Part shown: one piece after another, positions 1 through 11,920 of the stretch
Numbering within the stretch: the first letter of the stretch is position 1
Layout of the letters: the number at the start of each line of letters is the position of its first letter
The notes under the pieces: generated by a model
What the model was told of the DNA's origin: nothing
The model's input: only the letters and a program-made list of their open reading frames with translations
The model's database searches: none
Translations under genes and position numbers: made by a program
Origin: Plantago ovata
Lineage: Eukaryota; Streptophyta; Magnoliopsida; Lamiales; Plantaginaceae
Reading direction: 5' to 3'
NCBI GenBank assembly: GCA_028274465.1
Contig: CM051455.1
Span: 134,574,096 to 134,638,095 of the forward strand
Length of the DNA stretch: 64,000 nucleotides

Positions 1-449
1 GGTTTATTGCGGGTGGGATTACGCGGCTGGATTATAAGGTACCGAGTAATTTCGTGGGTAATTGTGTGGCGTTTGGTCGAGCGAGAGCAATGAGAAGTGA
101 TTTGGTTGGAGGGAACGGGGTAGTGCATGCTGCGAAGGCAATAGGCGATACGATCAAGATGTTGGATGGAGATGCGTTAGGTGGGGTTGAAAAGTGGATA
201 GAGGAGTGGAAGGAGATGCGCGATTCAGAGTGCCATGTGATGGTTACGGGGTCGCCGAAGATAAATTCATATGGTTTGGATTTCGGGTGGGGAAGGCCTG
301 TGAAAATCGAAGAAGTTTCGATTGATAAAACGCGCGCAATATCTCTTTGTGAGAGTAGAGAGGTTGTTGGTGGAATGGAGATTGGACTTGCTCTAGCAAG
401 GTCTGTAATGAGTGATTTCAGCTCCCTGTTTAGTGAAGGTCTTGGTTAA
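1..449 (+). CDS. BAHD acyltransferase, C-terminal part (malonyltransferase-like)
   Basis: The frame is open from position 3, so the gene starts left of the window; about 148 C-terminal residues are visible. The segment NFVGNCVAFGRA resembles the F-G-N-C region of BAHD enzymes and DFGWGRP near 275-300 is the family's conserved structural DFGWG motif. BAHD enzymes transfer acyl groups from acyl-CoA to alcohols or amines in the cytosol; the local sequence (FGNC, EEVSID, GGMEIGLAL) looks most like the anthocyanin or phenolic glucoside malonyltransferase branch, which is an inference. The catalytic HXXXD motif lies outside the window. The last exon ends in TAA at 447-449 with no break visible. Substrate cannot be told from this part. 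Confidence 0.9.
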   Translation, partial: FIAGGITRLDYKVPSNFVGNCVAFGRARAMRSDLVGGNGVVHAAKAIGDTIKMLDGDALGGVEKWIEEWKEMRDSECHVMVTGSPKINSYGLDFGWGRPVKIEEVSIDKTRAISLCESREVVGGMEIGLALARSVMSDFSSLFSEGLG

Positions 450-738
450 TTGTTCAGTTCATTGTGATTTGTGAACAATAGTTTGGTGTAATTGTGTAGA
501 GTAGAGTTGGGCAATAATAGCAATATGTCGTGGCACACTTGCACACCCTGGAAATTGTTAATAATGCACTTAGAGCAAATTAAGATGGACCAACTCTAGC
601 CTCCGCTAAAACATTAGCACAACTTATACAAATAAAACTAGCCCACTTTTCTTTCCATGATTCCATCAAAATCAAACTCTAGCTCCAAAATCACAAAAGT
701 TAAACCCTCCAGCAACTCCGGACTTCAAAATTATAAGC

Positions 739-1180
739 CTATAATTTTGGTTGTAAGCCTGTAAGTATGTAACTGCCACTGCTCATAGTAATCCCTAAGT
801 TCGGAGAGTTGATCACATTTCCAAGTTGATTACCCAACACCCCATGATTTGGAGTAGATTGTTGAAACCCTATAGTTAAACAAGAGTTGTTATCACTTGC
901 CTGTGATAAACTGAAAATCCCAGTGGAGCTTGGTCTAGCGGAAGGTTGAGCATCTTCTCTGACCACCCCTGCTTTAAACAAAAACTCTTCTAGTGTTACT
1001 TCGCCTAACTCATCAACAGTTTCCTGGCTTAGTGTCCGTGCGTGGTAATGTTAGAGAATCTTGTCTTTTCAGATTTCCATCAGATACATTTCTACCTGCA
1101 GCCATAGAAGGCGCCACGGCTCGGCCCTCTTCCACTGTCCAGATGCGCCTTAAAAAGTCCTCCATATTAATCTCAGAACT
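739..1180 (-). pseudogene. Partial duplicated copy of an ABF/AREB-like bZIP gene (N-terminal half)
   Basis: Minus-strand translation gives pieces matching the bZIP gene at 11921-14412: the C2-like motif NMEDFLRRIWTVEEG, the C3 region QDSLTLPRT, then FLFKAGVVREDAQPSARPSS and FQQSTPNHGVLGNQLGN. The initiator region and C1 motif are missing, about 30 codons between VDEL and GEVTLEEF are missing, the frame breaks after SLTLPRT, and the sequence stops resembling the parent at about 739, before the basic region and zipper. Flanking sequence up to about 1500 also matches the 5' region of that gene, so this is a DNA-level duplicate, not a retrocopy. No functional product is expected. Confidence 0.85.
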
Positions 1181-2130
1181 TTCACATTACATTTTCCAGT
1201 CTAGTAGAAAACAAGACATAGAGCAAACGGAAGAAAAGAAAAGTGCAACGAAACGAAGGAAATCTAAACAATGAAAGCAGATTGAAGGTACATTTACGCA
1301 GATCAACTCAACTTAGATTACTGTACCACAAACTTTCCTTCTCACCAAATGTACTAAATTTCGAAACTAAAACTACGAAACGATTACTTTACGCAATTCA
1401 TTAATCCACTTTATCATCATTCCAAGTCACTACTCTGCTTCCTGAAACAGAGTAAAACGAGCTATGTTTCGGCAACGTTTTGAGTAACAGTTCAAATTAA
1501 AAAAATAAATAAAATAGAAGAGAAAAAACTTGTCGAAAATTGCAAATCCCTGATCAATTAAAGCTAACTGAAACGAATCTTAGTTAAAGTTTAATGCAAG
1601 GGCAAGAATCCTAATCATGTTACTATTTTGGATAGAGTGCTGCTGGTCTAGGTGCACCTGCGCTCCAAGCCGCCGTCTTCTAATTCATCTTCTCATAATT
1701 GCAGTTCGAAGAAGGCTGGGATTTGTGCCCACTTTGGCTGTCATGTTTGGTTATCTTTTGTTGCCCTCCTTTTGGCATCTATATGAACTCAAGTTTATGT
1801 ACCAGATAGAGAGGGTAATTAAGATAGTAGCAGTTTGGCGTAAGGGGCAGAAGAGTCTTTAGTTCTCAGTTACTGAATACTGATTGTAAGAAAATCATTT
1901 AACCGGACGAATTAAAAAGTTAAAACTGTAAGTGTGGCTACATATATGTATTTCACAAGGCAACATCGATAGAGAAATGAGTCCAGAAGCAAATTCTAGC
2001 ATAACACGTGCATGTAAAGCTTAATTTGTGAGGTTGATTGCAATTTGAGTAGTAATCCAATTGTTGACATCATATATGTTAATTGCCATGTACACACAGC
2101 CACAGGATATATATAAAGCTGATTGTAGAA
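1181..2130. other. Scrambled non-coding remnants of the duplicated bZIP gene
   Basis: Positions about 1200-1420 resemble the 5' leader/intron region at about 15040-15460. Positions about 1780-1930 (ACTCAAGTTTATGTACC, GGGGCAGAAGAGT) and about 2010-2160 resemble intron sequence at about 12690-12830 and 12540-12610. Order differs from the parent gene, so the copy is rearranged. The short frames here (993-1274 and 1617-1862) match nothing and follow this decayed sequence. Confidence 0.55.
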
Positions 2131-2204
2131 ATGAATCAGTTAACTGTTCCTAAATATATTTCGTATTCAAAATGCATGATTTTGTCTATAGATACCAGCT
2201 GCCT

Positions 2205-2755
2205 ACGTTTAGTAGCATGACCCCGATCTTAGTAATTAGAGATATAAGTCTATATTTAGTATTATATAATTCCATATTAAAATATGTTTAGGAGGCGTTT
2301 AGTAGGATATATTAGGTTGGATTAATCCATATACTGATATGTAGTAAGACTTAATCTGCGTTTAGTAGAGTCTATTGAATTTCGAGCCAATACATATTTA
2401 TATCTCGGGCCTATATATAACTTGTATTACAAATCCTTGACTCTATGCCATGTATTCCTCATTATGGGTTTATATTAATTATACCATCTACTAAATATGT
2501 TTTAATACGGAATTGTATAATACTAAATATAGGCTTATATCTCTAATTAGTATGAATGGAGTCATGCTACCAAACGTCTCCTTAGTAGATGGTATAATTA
2601 ATATAAACCCATAATGAGGAATACATGGCCAAGAGTTATAGATTTGTAATACAAGTTATATATAAGCCCAGGATATAAGCATGTATTGGCCCGAAATTCA
2701 AATAAACTCTACTAAACGAAGATTAAGTCTTACTACATATCAGTATAGTAATGAC
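2205..2755. repeat. Interleaved inverted repeats (A-B-A'-B'), probably nested MITEs
   Basis: Arm A (about 2205-2290) is the reverse complement of A' (about 2483-2577); both carry TAATTAGAGATATAAG-like sequence and TATTTAGTATTATA. Arm B (about 2293-2490) is the reverse complement of B' (about 2578-2750), sharing a block with ATTATGGGTTTATATTAATT. Because the pairs interleave rather than nest, one element probably inserted into or next to another with similar TTTAGTAG ends. No coding capacity. Confidence 0.7.
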
Positions 2756-2830
2756 AGTGGAATATAAACTCAAGTTCCAAAGATTACAAAAATAAACATG
2801 ATTTAACTTAACCAATCAAATATCTTACTT

Positions 2831-3494
2831 GGGGCTTTCTATTCTCAGGTCGGCTTCGTACCGACCTAAATGTAGGTCTTTATTATATATTTCATTCTAA
2901 TTTATTACATTTTGATAAAAATATATAAATGTGCAGTTATACCCCTACTTTCAAAAAATTCATTTAAATAATTTAAATAAGTTCTTACTATTTTATAAGT
3001 ATTAAATTAAAAATAAAAATTTACTTTAACTAAAATTAAAATTAACCAATATATATCAAATTAATTTCAACAACAATTCAATGGAATATTCGTTTTCCAT
3101 AATCTGATTGCACTAGCTATCAACATTTGTAGAGGACAATAACAGATGCTTATTTTTTTTAGCTACGAAGTATATTATTTAGAAGTGTTCGATAGTTTAT
3201 GTATCATTAAAATGGATAAATTAATTGTGATCAATTAACTTTGATTTGTGATTAAGATTAATTAATAAGATTTACGTATATGTAATCATATAAATTGAAA
3301 TTAAGGGCATTATAGTTAATTTATATTTTTGTGGTGATTTTTAATGTTAAAGAAAATTAATTATAATCCATCGTACCAAAAATGACTTTGAACCGAAATG
3401 AATGGATGAGATTAAATTAAGCGCCACATGACAACTATTGAATGAAGACCTGGGTTTAGGTCGGTACAGAGCCGACCTGAGAATAGAAAGCCTC
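2831..3494. mobile_element. Mutator-type MITE with 9-bp target site duplication
   Basis: Both ends carry GGGGCTTTCTATTCTCAGG-type inverted repeats (right end reads GAGGCTTTC when reverse-complemented), followed inside by a small GTCGG...CCGAC palindrome. The flanks are the same 9 bp, ATCTTACTT, at 2822-2830 and 3495-3503, the length typical of Mutator superfamily insertions. The 664-bp interior is AT-rich and non-coding. A second copy lies in opposite orientation from 63604 to the window edge, and related ends occur at 25608 and 63577. Confidence 0.85.
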
Positions 3495-3796
3495 ATCTTA
3501 CTTTCATGTATATAATAGATTTGGTCATTGAATTTTATCGAAATTTAAAACGGTACAAATGAGAGAGTCGGTAAATACCAATGGGTACCCTCCTCTGGCC
3601 TCCTCCAATTCTCCACCGCCTATTCTAGTGCTGATAAATTTTGCTGAACTTCTGACCCACTTGAAATTGACTTGCCAAGGCTTATTAATCGAAAGCCTTA
3701 CTATTCTCAATCTTATCTATTACCTCAGGCTATTCTTCTCCACTCGTTTCTTCTTTCACCAACCACAAAGTTGAGGCAGATTCTAGGAGCTGTATT

Positions 3797-5095
3797 GGGG
3801 TCCGGAGGGCCTCTTCTACATATTGTGTTTTATCTGTTGTTTTAAGAAAAGAACAGTCAGGATGCATGACACGTGGCAAACCAACATCATTCTCAGTCTG
3901 CTTTACTTGTTAACTTCTACTGCCGGTACTTCCTTCTCTATTCATTCTATATCATTTCTATATTTTCTCTCTTTTCTTAACTTCTAGCATGCAAAATTTG
4001 TTCCAACTTCCAGGTCAAAACTACAATTTCTTCTTATTTGCATTTAATGGATTTAAACCTTATTATTTGAAAAAAAAAAATATTTGAAACAAATTGCAAC
4101 ACTTTGCCACACACTTTTAAGTTAAAAATAAGAAATATTTTACTTTTACATAAGGAATTTTAAAAGACTTATTATAATAAGTGTGGTGTTTTGTACAATA
4201 AGATAATATTTATTTCTAAAAAAATTGTAAATTAAAAATTTGAGAGAAAAATTGTAAATTAAAAATTTTAGTCTACTATCCAAACAACAATCGAATTCGA
4301 TATGAAATAAAGCACGAACTTGAGATCAAACGAGACATTAAAAAAGTCAAAAAATTTAAATGGAAACCTTGTTATGGGATGGAGGAAATATATTTTGTTA
4401 AACTTCAATTAAAATTTTATAGCCCACCCGAAAAGAAAAACAAAATACTCCTTTTTTTCCCTTTAAATCTTATTGTTTGAAAATAAATAGAATGAAGTTC
4501 AAATTTTTTGAATAAGAGTGTGTCGTACTCGTACTCCCTTCATCCCTGAATTCGTTACGTTTGTTTTATTGACTTTTTAATCCCATTTAACCACTAATAA
4601 ATTTTAAATCATACCGAAAAATAATTAATGAAATTACAACACTATATTTTAATAATATACTTTTATAAATTAATTTTCTTATATAATTTGGGAGTAACCA
4701 GAAGTCAAACGAGACAAAACAAATTAACAAATAAACATAAAAATTAGAGTTTTTTTTTTTCGAAATAAACATAAAAATTAGAGTTGATGAGTAATAAGAT
4801 TTACATTTTATTAAACTTCATTAAAACATTATAGCTTATGGCCTAAAGAAGAAGAATAAAATAAGAAACAATAGTACTATTTGGAGGTTGGAACAAATTT
4901 TGCTGTTTATGATGAGAGAGGAAATATATAAAAATATAATTAATTGAATAAATAGATAAAAACAGGAAGTAAAAGGTGAACAAGTAAATTAGATTTAGTA
5001 TTCATTTCGTTTGCCACATGTCACACATCTTGTCCCTTCATTTATTAGAATAGCAGATGAAATATATATGCTAGAATAGGCCCTCCGGAGCCCTC
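3797..5095. mobile_element. Non-autonomous element with long terminal inverted repeats
   Basis: The ends GGGGTCCGGAGGGCC (3797) and GGCCCTCCGGAGCCCTC (to 5095) begin inverted repeats of roughly 225 bp; inside each arm lie matching blocks such as ACRTGGCAAAC and CAAAATTTGTTCCAAC (left about 3885 and 3990, right about 5015 and 4895). The interior holds AT-rich sequence with Stowaway-like ends at about 4375 (GGGATGGAGGAAATATA) and 4532 (TACTCCCTTCATCC). No coding region. The flanks AGCTGTATT and AACTTTAAT match at only 6 of 9 bases, so the target duplication is unproven. Long arms suggest a Mutator derivative. Confidence 0.65.
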
Positions 5096-5293
5096 AACTT
5101 TAATCTCTTGCCACGTAAATCCGAGTCCCAGTAACAGATGAGGGATACATGTGCCTGCCAGCTAGCAAAATTTAAAACCATATTCTTCACACTTTCACCA
5201 ATTTACTTTATATAAAATTCTAACCAGATCTTAGAACTATAAACACTTAAAAATACCATACAACAAACCAAGTTTTAGTTAGTTGTACCAATA

Positions 5294-8200
5294 ATGGCTC
5301 ATCAACCACCAAACACTGAACCTTTTCAACGTCCTGAATTCCTTTCACCACCAAAACTGTGGCTTATTGAGAGCAAGTTCACAAACTATGTAGTCTGGAG
5401 AGCAATGATTTATGATCAGTTTAAACGCGACGGCCTGCTTGGTTTCATTGATGGCACTGAAGACCCACCACCGTCTAAAACTATCCGAAGTAACGAAGAT
5501 GATTTGTTTTTCAGGGAGAATCCAGAATACCGGAGAAAATCCCATCGGCGTGCCAAGGAAATGCTTTTGTCTTTTATTCACCAAGGCGTTGCTCCATCTG
5601 ATCCAGAGGAGCTGGAAACTTGCAGAGATGTTTGGCTCCATCTCAAACACAAGTTCTCCCCGCTAATCATCCGAGATTGGGATTTTGATTTTCTTCCTGG
5701 TAATATTCTTATTATTGTAAACTATTCATGATTCAGTTTTAGTCATGTCTAGTAAACTCACAGAGCCAGGAACAATTTTGTTGTCTAAATTATGGAATTC
5801 AGCTTTTCTTCTTTGTGTTGTGAAGATAGATGGCCATTCGAATGGAAAAAAGTAACCCGAGAAACTTATGGGCGTTTAAGCAGCAGCGGTAGGGCAATGA
5901 GTGAGTACATGAAATTGCATACGGCGGCACAGTTAGATGACCATTGGCCAGCACTGCATATATACCTGAATGATGTGGGCTGGTTGATCAACAATGGTGT
6001 GACAGCGGTCAGTGCGGAGGTTGACGATCATCAGTTAGGCGGACTTAATAATAATAATAATTACTTATTCCCACCATATACAGCATCAGTATATTCCCAA
6101 TGGAACGTGATATATGCCATCAAAGCTTATCTGTTTCCAGCAAGATTTGGGCGATCTCCGTTTGTGGATACAGCAAGATTTGGGATTCTCCTTTCTGCTA
6201 TTCATGCTAAAAAATTCTGTAAGTAGTAATTAATTCTCACCTTTCTTTAACGGAAATATATATTCGGGCACAGAGACTAGAGCACCCAATTATTTCTTTT
6301 ATTACAGTAATTCTTTCTGGTGAAATTATTAGCGAAGAGACCTAGGTAGGTTTTCAAACTTGCCGAGTTAATTTGCCGATAGACTTTTCAAGTCAATGTG
6401 ACCTTGAAAATTTGGTAAAAACTATGTTAACGTAGAAAAATTCGAATTTCTAGATAAAAATTGATAAATTGAAATAAAATATTTGTGACTTTATTAATTC
6501 ATCATGGTCTGTTACTTTAAGGTACTCTACTAGACATTTGGATAGTTTGATTATTGTAAATTTTCTATATTATTATTATTATTATTATCATTTTACTCCT
6601 TCCACCCACCTTGGTGAATTCTTTATTGACTTTTTTTCTATTATCTCTATTTGACTTATTAACTTTGTCATACATCATTGGTCAAATTGGTCAAATTCAA
6701 CAAATGGAAAACAAGACTAATATTGCCAAAAATATTAAATATGGAGACTAAATTGACCGTGGAATTAAACATAGAATTGCATGTGCCAGACCATGAAATA
6801 GTGGGGAAAAATGTTATTTTCCCTACTTCAACTCAATGATATTTATAATTAAATGCTATGCACTTTTAATTTTTAAATTATAATTTAGTTAATAATGAGA
6901 TTTTTTTTATCTATCAATTATTAAGGGAAGCTAACAAATGTACGTCGTCATTTATTCAAAAATATTATGTATATCAGAGTATTTTTGTTTTAAATGTTGT
7001 TATTCACATCTGTAACTTAATTTAGGTCAACTCTTCGAGTTTATCAGGATTGACCTGACCCAATATGATGTTTGGGTGGTTTGCGGAGTCCGGATTGGAA
7101 ATATAGAAACTAACCATATCTGTGTAACTCAAGTAGGTTGTAAACTTGTACTACCGTTAACGTTGGTTGATTAATTAATTAGTTGGCGGGACGACCAAAA
7201 ATATCAAATAAGTCTACTTTTGGAAGTGTTTATTTAGTTTTAAGTTTTAACTATGTACTTGAGAGCATGAGTTCTGTTTTTGCTATTGGAATGAAAACCT
7301 TCATTTTTGTTCTTTTAACTAATTATTTCTTATCCAATACGGCAGTTTCTGCAAGGCAAATCTTGGAGCAACACAATTATTTGGCGGGACTAAAAATATC
7401 AAATAAATCTGCTTTGATGTGGTTGGTATTAAGCATGTCTATGTTCGAACAACAAACGGATACTTCTAATAATGGATCACCCTTCTACCGTTGGAAACGA
7501 GGTACGTAATGTTTGTTAATCATTTTCATTTTGCAACGAAAAATTATTAAGAAACATATATAAATAAAGGGGATAAAAATGTCACATTTTCTTTCATTAT
7601 TAATCGACGTGGTCGTCCATGCAGCTCTTACTTTCTCGGGTCAAAAGGACTTCTGTGCGGATCACTTAATCCCAGACAGCTGGTACACATATTATTATTT
7701 TGAAGATAAGGAGGCACCACCCCGTTGGTTTACTGCTATCTTCTTTCTCATCAGGCTAGTTGTCTTCCTAACGAGTACGTGTAATACTAAACCTACCTAA
7801 CTTAATTGCTTACTCACTGCAGACATCAATCTTCTAAATTTCTAGTAGTATTTATTCAAGTAATCTCAATTTTGAAGCTTGGCTGGTATGTATCTGCTGC
7901 TTCCCGCCGATCATTCTTTATATACCCTGGAAATTCCTCTCAACATTAGGTACGTATTTAATTTCATGATCAATGCTCTCTCTTTTCACTTATTATTACT
8001 TCCTCCGTTTCATTAATAACTTCTTCCTAAGGGGATTATTCATCGCGATCTTTGTGATTTTTGACCACGTATAACTTTTAAATTAAACATTATCAATATA
8101 AATTAAAAATTGATTATGAAAATATACTCCATTTAAATTCATAATATAATTTTATTATATTTTTCTCTAATGTAATTTAGTAGTTGGGTGGTCAAAGGTG

Positions 8201-10969
8201 AATAGTCCCCTTACAAGTTATTAATGAAATGGAGGTAATATTATGCAATATTTTTGCTGTCTCAATTCGGACATATACATTAGCTAAGTTGATTAGACTG
8301 GGTCAGGTCGGGTCAATATCTTAAATACTAAATCTATGTTAAAAATCATATTATGCGTCTATTTTGTTCTCAAAATCACTAATTAAATGACAACAAGTTA
8401 TTTTCAATATGCATTATCGATCAAATAGGCAGAGAAGAAGTTATCCCACTGAGCTCGCAGTCTTGTATTTACGGTTTTCATGCTAGAAAAAACACGCTAT
8501 CGTTGTTAAAAGTATTTCTCATACTTTTTTACACAAAATTGGGCTTATGATGAATTTTTTTCTTCTTAAATTATTCAAATGGGAACATGACATCTCTTAA
8601 ATTAGTTAAAACAAATTAACCTTAATAATTTGTTTGCAAATTTTTTTTACTACTAGAATACTCTATTCCCAATCAAACATTCTAAGCTGATTTTTTTTTA
8701 ATTCGTAAATTACTCCTACATAATTACATTACACAATAAAAAATATAATAAAATTATATTATTAAAGAAAAATCAAGTATATATTTCTAATATAACTCTA
8801 TTATATGTTAATCATGTGTAATATAGTATTAATTTACAGTCAGTTCAAAAAAGAAGTCAGTTTGGGAAGTTAATTTGAGTTGTAACGGAGAGAATATTAG
8901 TTTACTTTATTTTATTCGTAGGCTGAATATATGTATATATGGCTATTTCTACGGTTAATATGTATTTCACAACACTTATTGTCACTTTAGCACCATGCTA
9001 ATGCTAGAAGCTCATTTATCAAAATCATACCTACTAGATCAACAATTATATTTTGGTACAAAAACCACCCAAATTCAGTTGACTATCCAATAATTACAAA
9101 AAATCTAACCTCACAACAAAAATATCACAGCCTCAAAATGACCAGACAAACCTTATCCCTTTACTAATATTGTAATTCATTTCCTTTTTCTATTTTTTTT
9201 CTTTTCCTTTTCAATTCTTCTTCCTCTTCTCCGGTAAAAAATCCGGTACTGACAGTTACTCCATTTTACAATATTTTTGTGAATTATGATTTAGGTTTCA
9301 TTCAAAAACCCAAAGAAACACCATCTTATGATGAGGAAAGTGTCACGAAATTTACGAAGACATTATGCGAAGCTATGAATGATTATCCTGTGGTAGCTGG
9401 GAAAATGTATTTGGAGGCCATATTGTTGGCAGCCGAATTGGGAGTACATAAGATTGTCCAACAAATAATAGATCATGCTCCCGTCACTACTTTTTATCTA
9501 GATCCTGTCTCCTCTGAATATATTCTTCACATGGCAGTAAAACATCGAAATCAACATTTGTTTAAAGTCATCTATGAACAATTCTGTTGGGAAAATACCA
9601 TTACATCATCCCAAAGTTTAACAGGCATGCATGGGAATACTATGTTGCATCTTGCGGCCAAGCTATCACCAGCTGTTGTTCTAGATAAGATTCCGGGTTC
9701 AGTTCTCCAGATTCAACATGAATTAAAATGGTACAAGGTACGTTGTTTTTTCTTTCTATTTTAATAATAATAAGAGAGGACTATATTAATGGTGTGGAAT
9801 GGTGTACGTTGAGATAAGGTAACATAAGGAAAAGAGTGCATATATATTACTCCCTGATTGGTTCGCCAACCAAAAGGGAAAATCATCTTCCGTCAAAAGG
9901 CTAAGTCCTCTAGACTTGCACTCGAAAGATATGCCCCATTTTTTTGGATTTGACCATGAGTTGGTGGTACAACTTGCAATCCCCGGATCTTGACCTCTTG
10001 CTAGTAAGAAGTACATACTAGACGAGGGGGGTCAAGAATGTGGCGGCCATAACGGGTTTAGAGATGAAATCGTTAGTCTCTATAGGTTTTGGTTGTAATC
10101 TTCATATGGTGAGGGATGCATTTCTTATGCATCTCATTCATGTACTTGTTTCCTTTTTTGAGGTTTATGAAATTTTTAGCCGTTTCAAAAAAAAAAATTG
10201 CTTCTGTTGAACTGTATTAGAAGATTCTAAAAAAAAAAAGAACTGTATTAGAAGACTAGATGCCTTCTATTATATTGAGCTTTTTTTATGTAATGCAGGA
10301 AATTGAGAGAATAACGCCTGGCCATTCCAGACAGGAACTCAATCATGAAGGAAAAACTCCAAAAATGATGTTCACCGATGAACACAAAGATTTGAAAGAT
10401 AAAGCAGAAAAATGGATGAAAGATACGGCTACCTCTTGTACGATTATTGCAGCATTGATCGGTACCATTATGTTTGCAGCAGCTATAACAGTACCAGGTG
10501 GAAACAATGGCAACACAGGCTTTCCTTTATTTAGAGGAAATTCTAAGCTAGTACTATTTGCTGTTTTTGATGCTATCTCCTTCACTACATCTGTCATTTC
10601 TCTCTTAATGTTCATGGAGATAATGATGGCACGATATGAACCGGGAGATTTTATGCGCCATCTTCCTGTTAGAATTTTTATTGGTTTGGGAAGTCTCCTC
10701 ATCTCAATCTTGTTCATGATGTTGACATTCAGTGTCGCATTGTATCTTGTGTTCGGCCAACCAAATCTTTGGGTTCTAATTTGGTGGCGATAGTGACTTG
10801 TAATATAGTTGTCTTGTTTGCTTACCTGCAAGGATACCTTCTGGTCCAGTTGATAGCTTCAACTTACAGTGGCAGCATTCTCCCTCAGCGCGGTCGTCAA
10901 TTGAAGCCGACTCTTGTAGATTCCAATGAGGAATCCACGGGAAATTTAGATCCATTCGACATTTTGTAA
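5294..10969 (+). CDS. Ankyrin-repeat / PGG-domain membrane protein, C-terminal frame disturbed
   Basis: Likely exons: 5294-5699, 5826-6218, about 7321-7500, perhaps 7621-7760 and 7883-7948, then 9296-9736 and 10299-10969. Exons 1 and 2 join in phase (DFDFLP/DRWPFEW). The exon at 9296-9736 carries ankyrin-type sequence (EAILLAAELGVHKIV, LHMAVKHR, GNTMLHLAAKL). The last exon has the PGG domain (KDLKDKAEKWMKDTA, then AAAITVPGGNN) and predicted membrane helices, as in the ACD6/ITN1-type plant family, which sits in membranes and acts in defence and stress signalling. The first exon (WRAMIYDQFKRDGLLGFIDG) instead resembles the gag-like domain of Copia retroelements. Near 10780 one base appears lost: the open frame ends at 10793 (LWVLIWWR) while the expected continuation (VAIVTCNIVVLFAYLQ, to 10969) lies in another frame. 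Start is the first ATG, after a leader with no other long frame. The middle exons are uncertain, and it may be a recent pseudogene. Confidence 0.65.
6219..7180. other. Long AT-rich intron, no gene seen
   Basis: Probable intron of the ankyrin/PGG gene. It holds a TTATTATTATTATTATTAT microsatellite-like tract at about 6570 and a one-sided Stowaway-like end at about 6598 (CTCCTTCCACCCACC). Nothing coding was recognised. Confidence 0.45.
7999..8237. mobile_element. Stowaway-type MITE in an intron
   Basis: The left end TTCCTCCGTTTCATTAATAA and the right end TTATTAATGAAATGGAGG are inverted repeats flanked by TA dinucleotides, the Tc1/mariner target. The interior is AT-rich and non-coding. It lies in the intron upstream of the ankyrin exon at 9296. 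Confidence 0.75.
8240..9295. other. AT-rich intron, no gene seen
   Basis: Non-coding intron sequence ahead of the exon at 9296, ending in a plausible acceptor (TTATGATTTAG). A Stowaway-like decayed segment may lie around 8690-8900; I see no paired ends. Confidence 0.4.
9784..10192 (+). mobile_element. SINE-like insertion in an intron
   Basis: The segment ends in TTTTTAGCCGTTTC followed by a run of A, closely like the tails (TTTTTGCCGTTT and TTTTTGTCGTTTC plus A) of the two SINEs at 20908-21190. It lies between the ankyrin exon (to 9736) and the PGG exon (from 10299). Internal promoter boxes are not convincing and no clear target duplication was found, so family and left end are approximate. 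Confidence 0.45.
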
Positions 10970-10972
10970 AAT

Positions 10973-11920
10973 GCACACCTTTCAGCAAAATCTGTGATGA
11001 CATGAAGCCACCGTCGCTTATTAGTTATTCATATTGATGTGAATGAAGATTTTTTTTTTTTTTTGAACCGGATTAATGTCAATGAAGATGAAGATCTAGC
11101 AACTGACTTGTTTGTTATATTTATGCTATGTATTTCAGTTGTTCCCTATCATAGGATTGGAGTAACATAGATAAGTACTACTGATATACAGTAATTTGAG
11201 TTTGCCTATCTATATTTATTTCATGTGAATCTGTAAACCTCCAAATATTTCCAGATTTCAGAACAAACTCAAATCTTCAAAGTCCCAGTTTTCATGATTA
11301 ATATACCCACTTTCCAACAGATTTTTCATGTGCTCCAGTTACATATGAAATCCAAGTCTGAGTAATATGCAACTTTGCATATTAACTCCAAATTACTTTG
11401 GCTCATTTGTAAGTGACCACGAGCTCATTACATATGCAGTACAGGACCTGGCTTTACGCAACTAAGCAACATTGGCCCATAGGAACTACGAAGATCTAGG
11501 AGAGTCAATGAGTCATGCAATGCATGGTTACTTATAATTGATCATCAAAAGGATGACAATCACAAAAGTTCATCATGCAAGTGATAGGGCAATACCGAAA
11601 CTGAACCATAATCAGCCAAAATCAATTCTCCACGACAGAGGATGAATACAAAATTATACTCATTGAAATATTAGTATAAATTCAAGCTCAAGTACCCAAC
11701 TACACCTAAGATACATAGCAAAGGATCCAGGCGGTCCACATTCAATAACTAACTAATCACAGTGATAAGCTTGCTGATATACAGGCATAAGGATAGAAGA
11801 GCTACCAAATGTACAGCACAAAACACCTCGCTACCTACCATGCTTATGACGTGGTTCCTTAATATCTTCTTGGAATACGATTCACAAACAAAAGGGTCAG
11901 ATCAAGCTTTTCCTATAATT
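10973..11920. other. Intergenic between two convergent genes, nothing recognised
   Basis: This stretch lies between the 3' ends of the ankyrin/PGG gene and the first bZIP and should hold both 3' UTRs. A T-run at about 11050 and A/T-rich sequence are all that stand out. Confidence 0.4.

Noticed and set aside
10343-10831. Minus-strand frame of 162 codons
   Set aside because: Mirror frame of the conserved PGG exon; no family match and opposite to the spliced gene.
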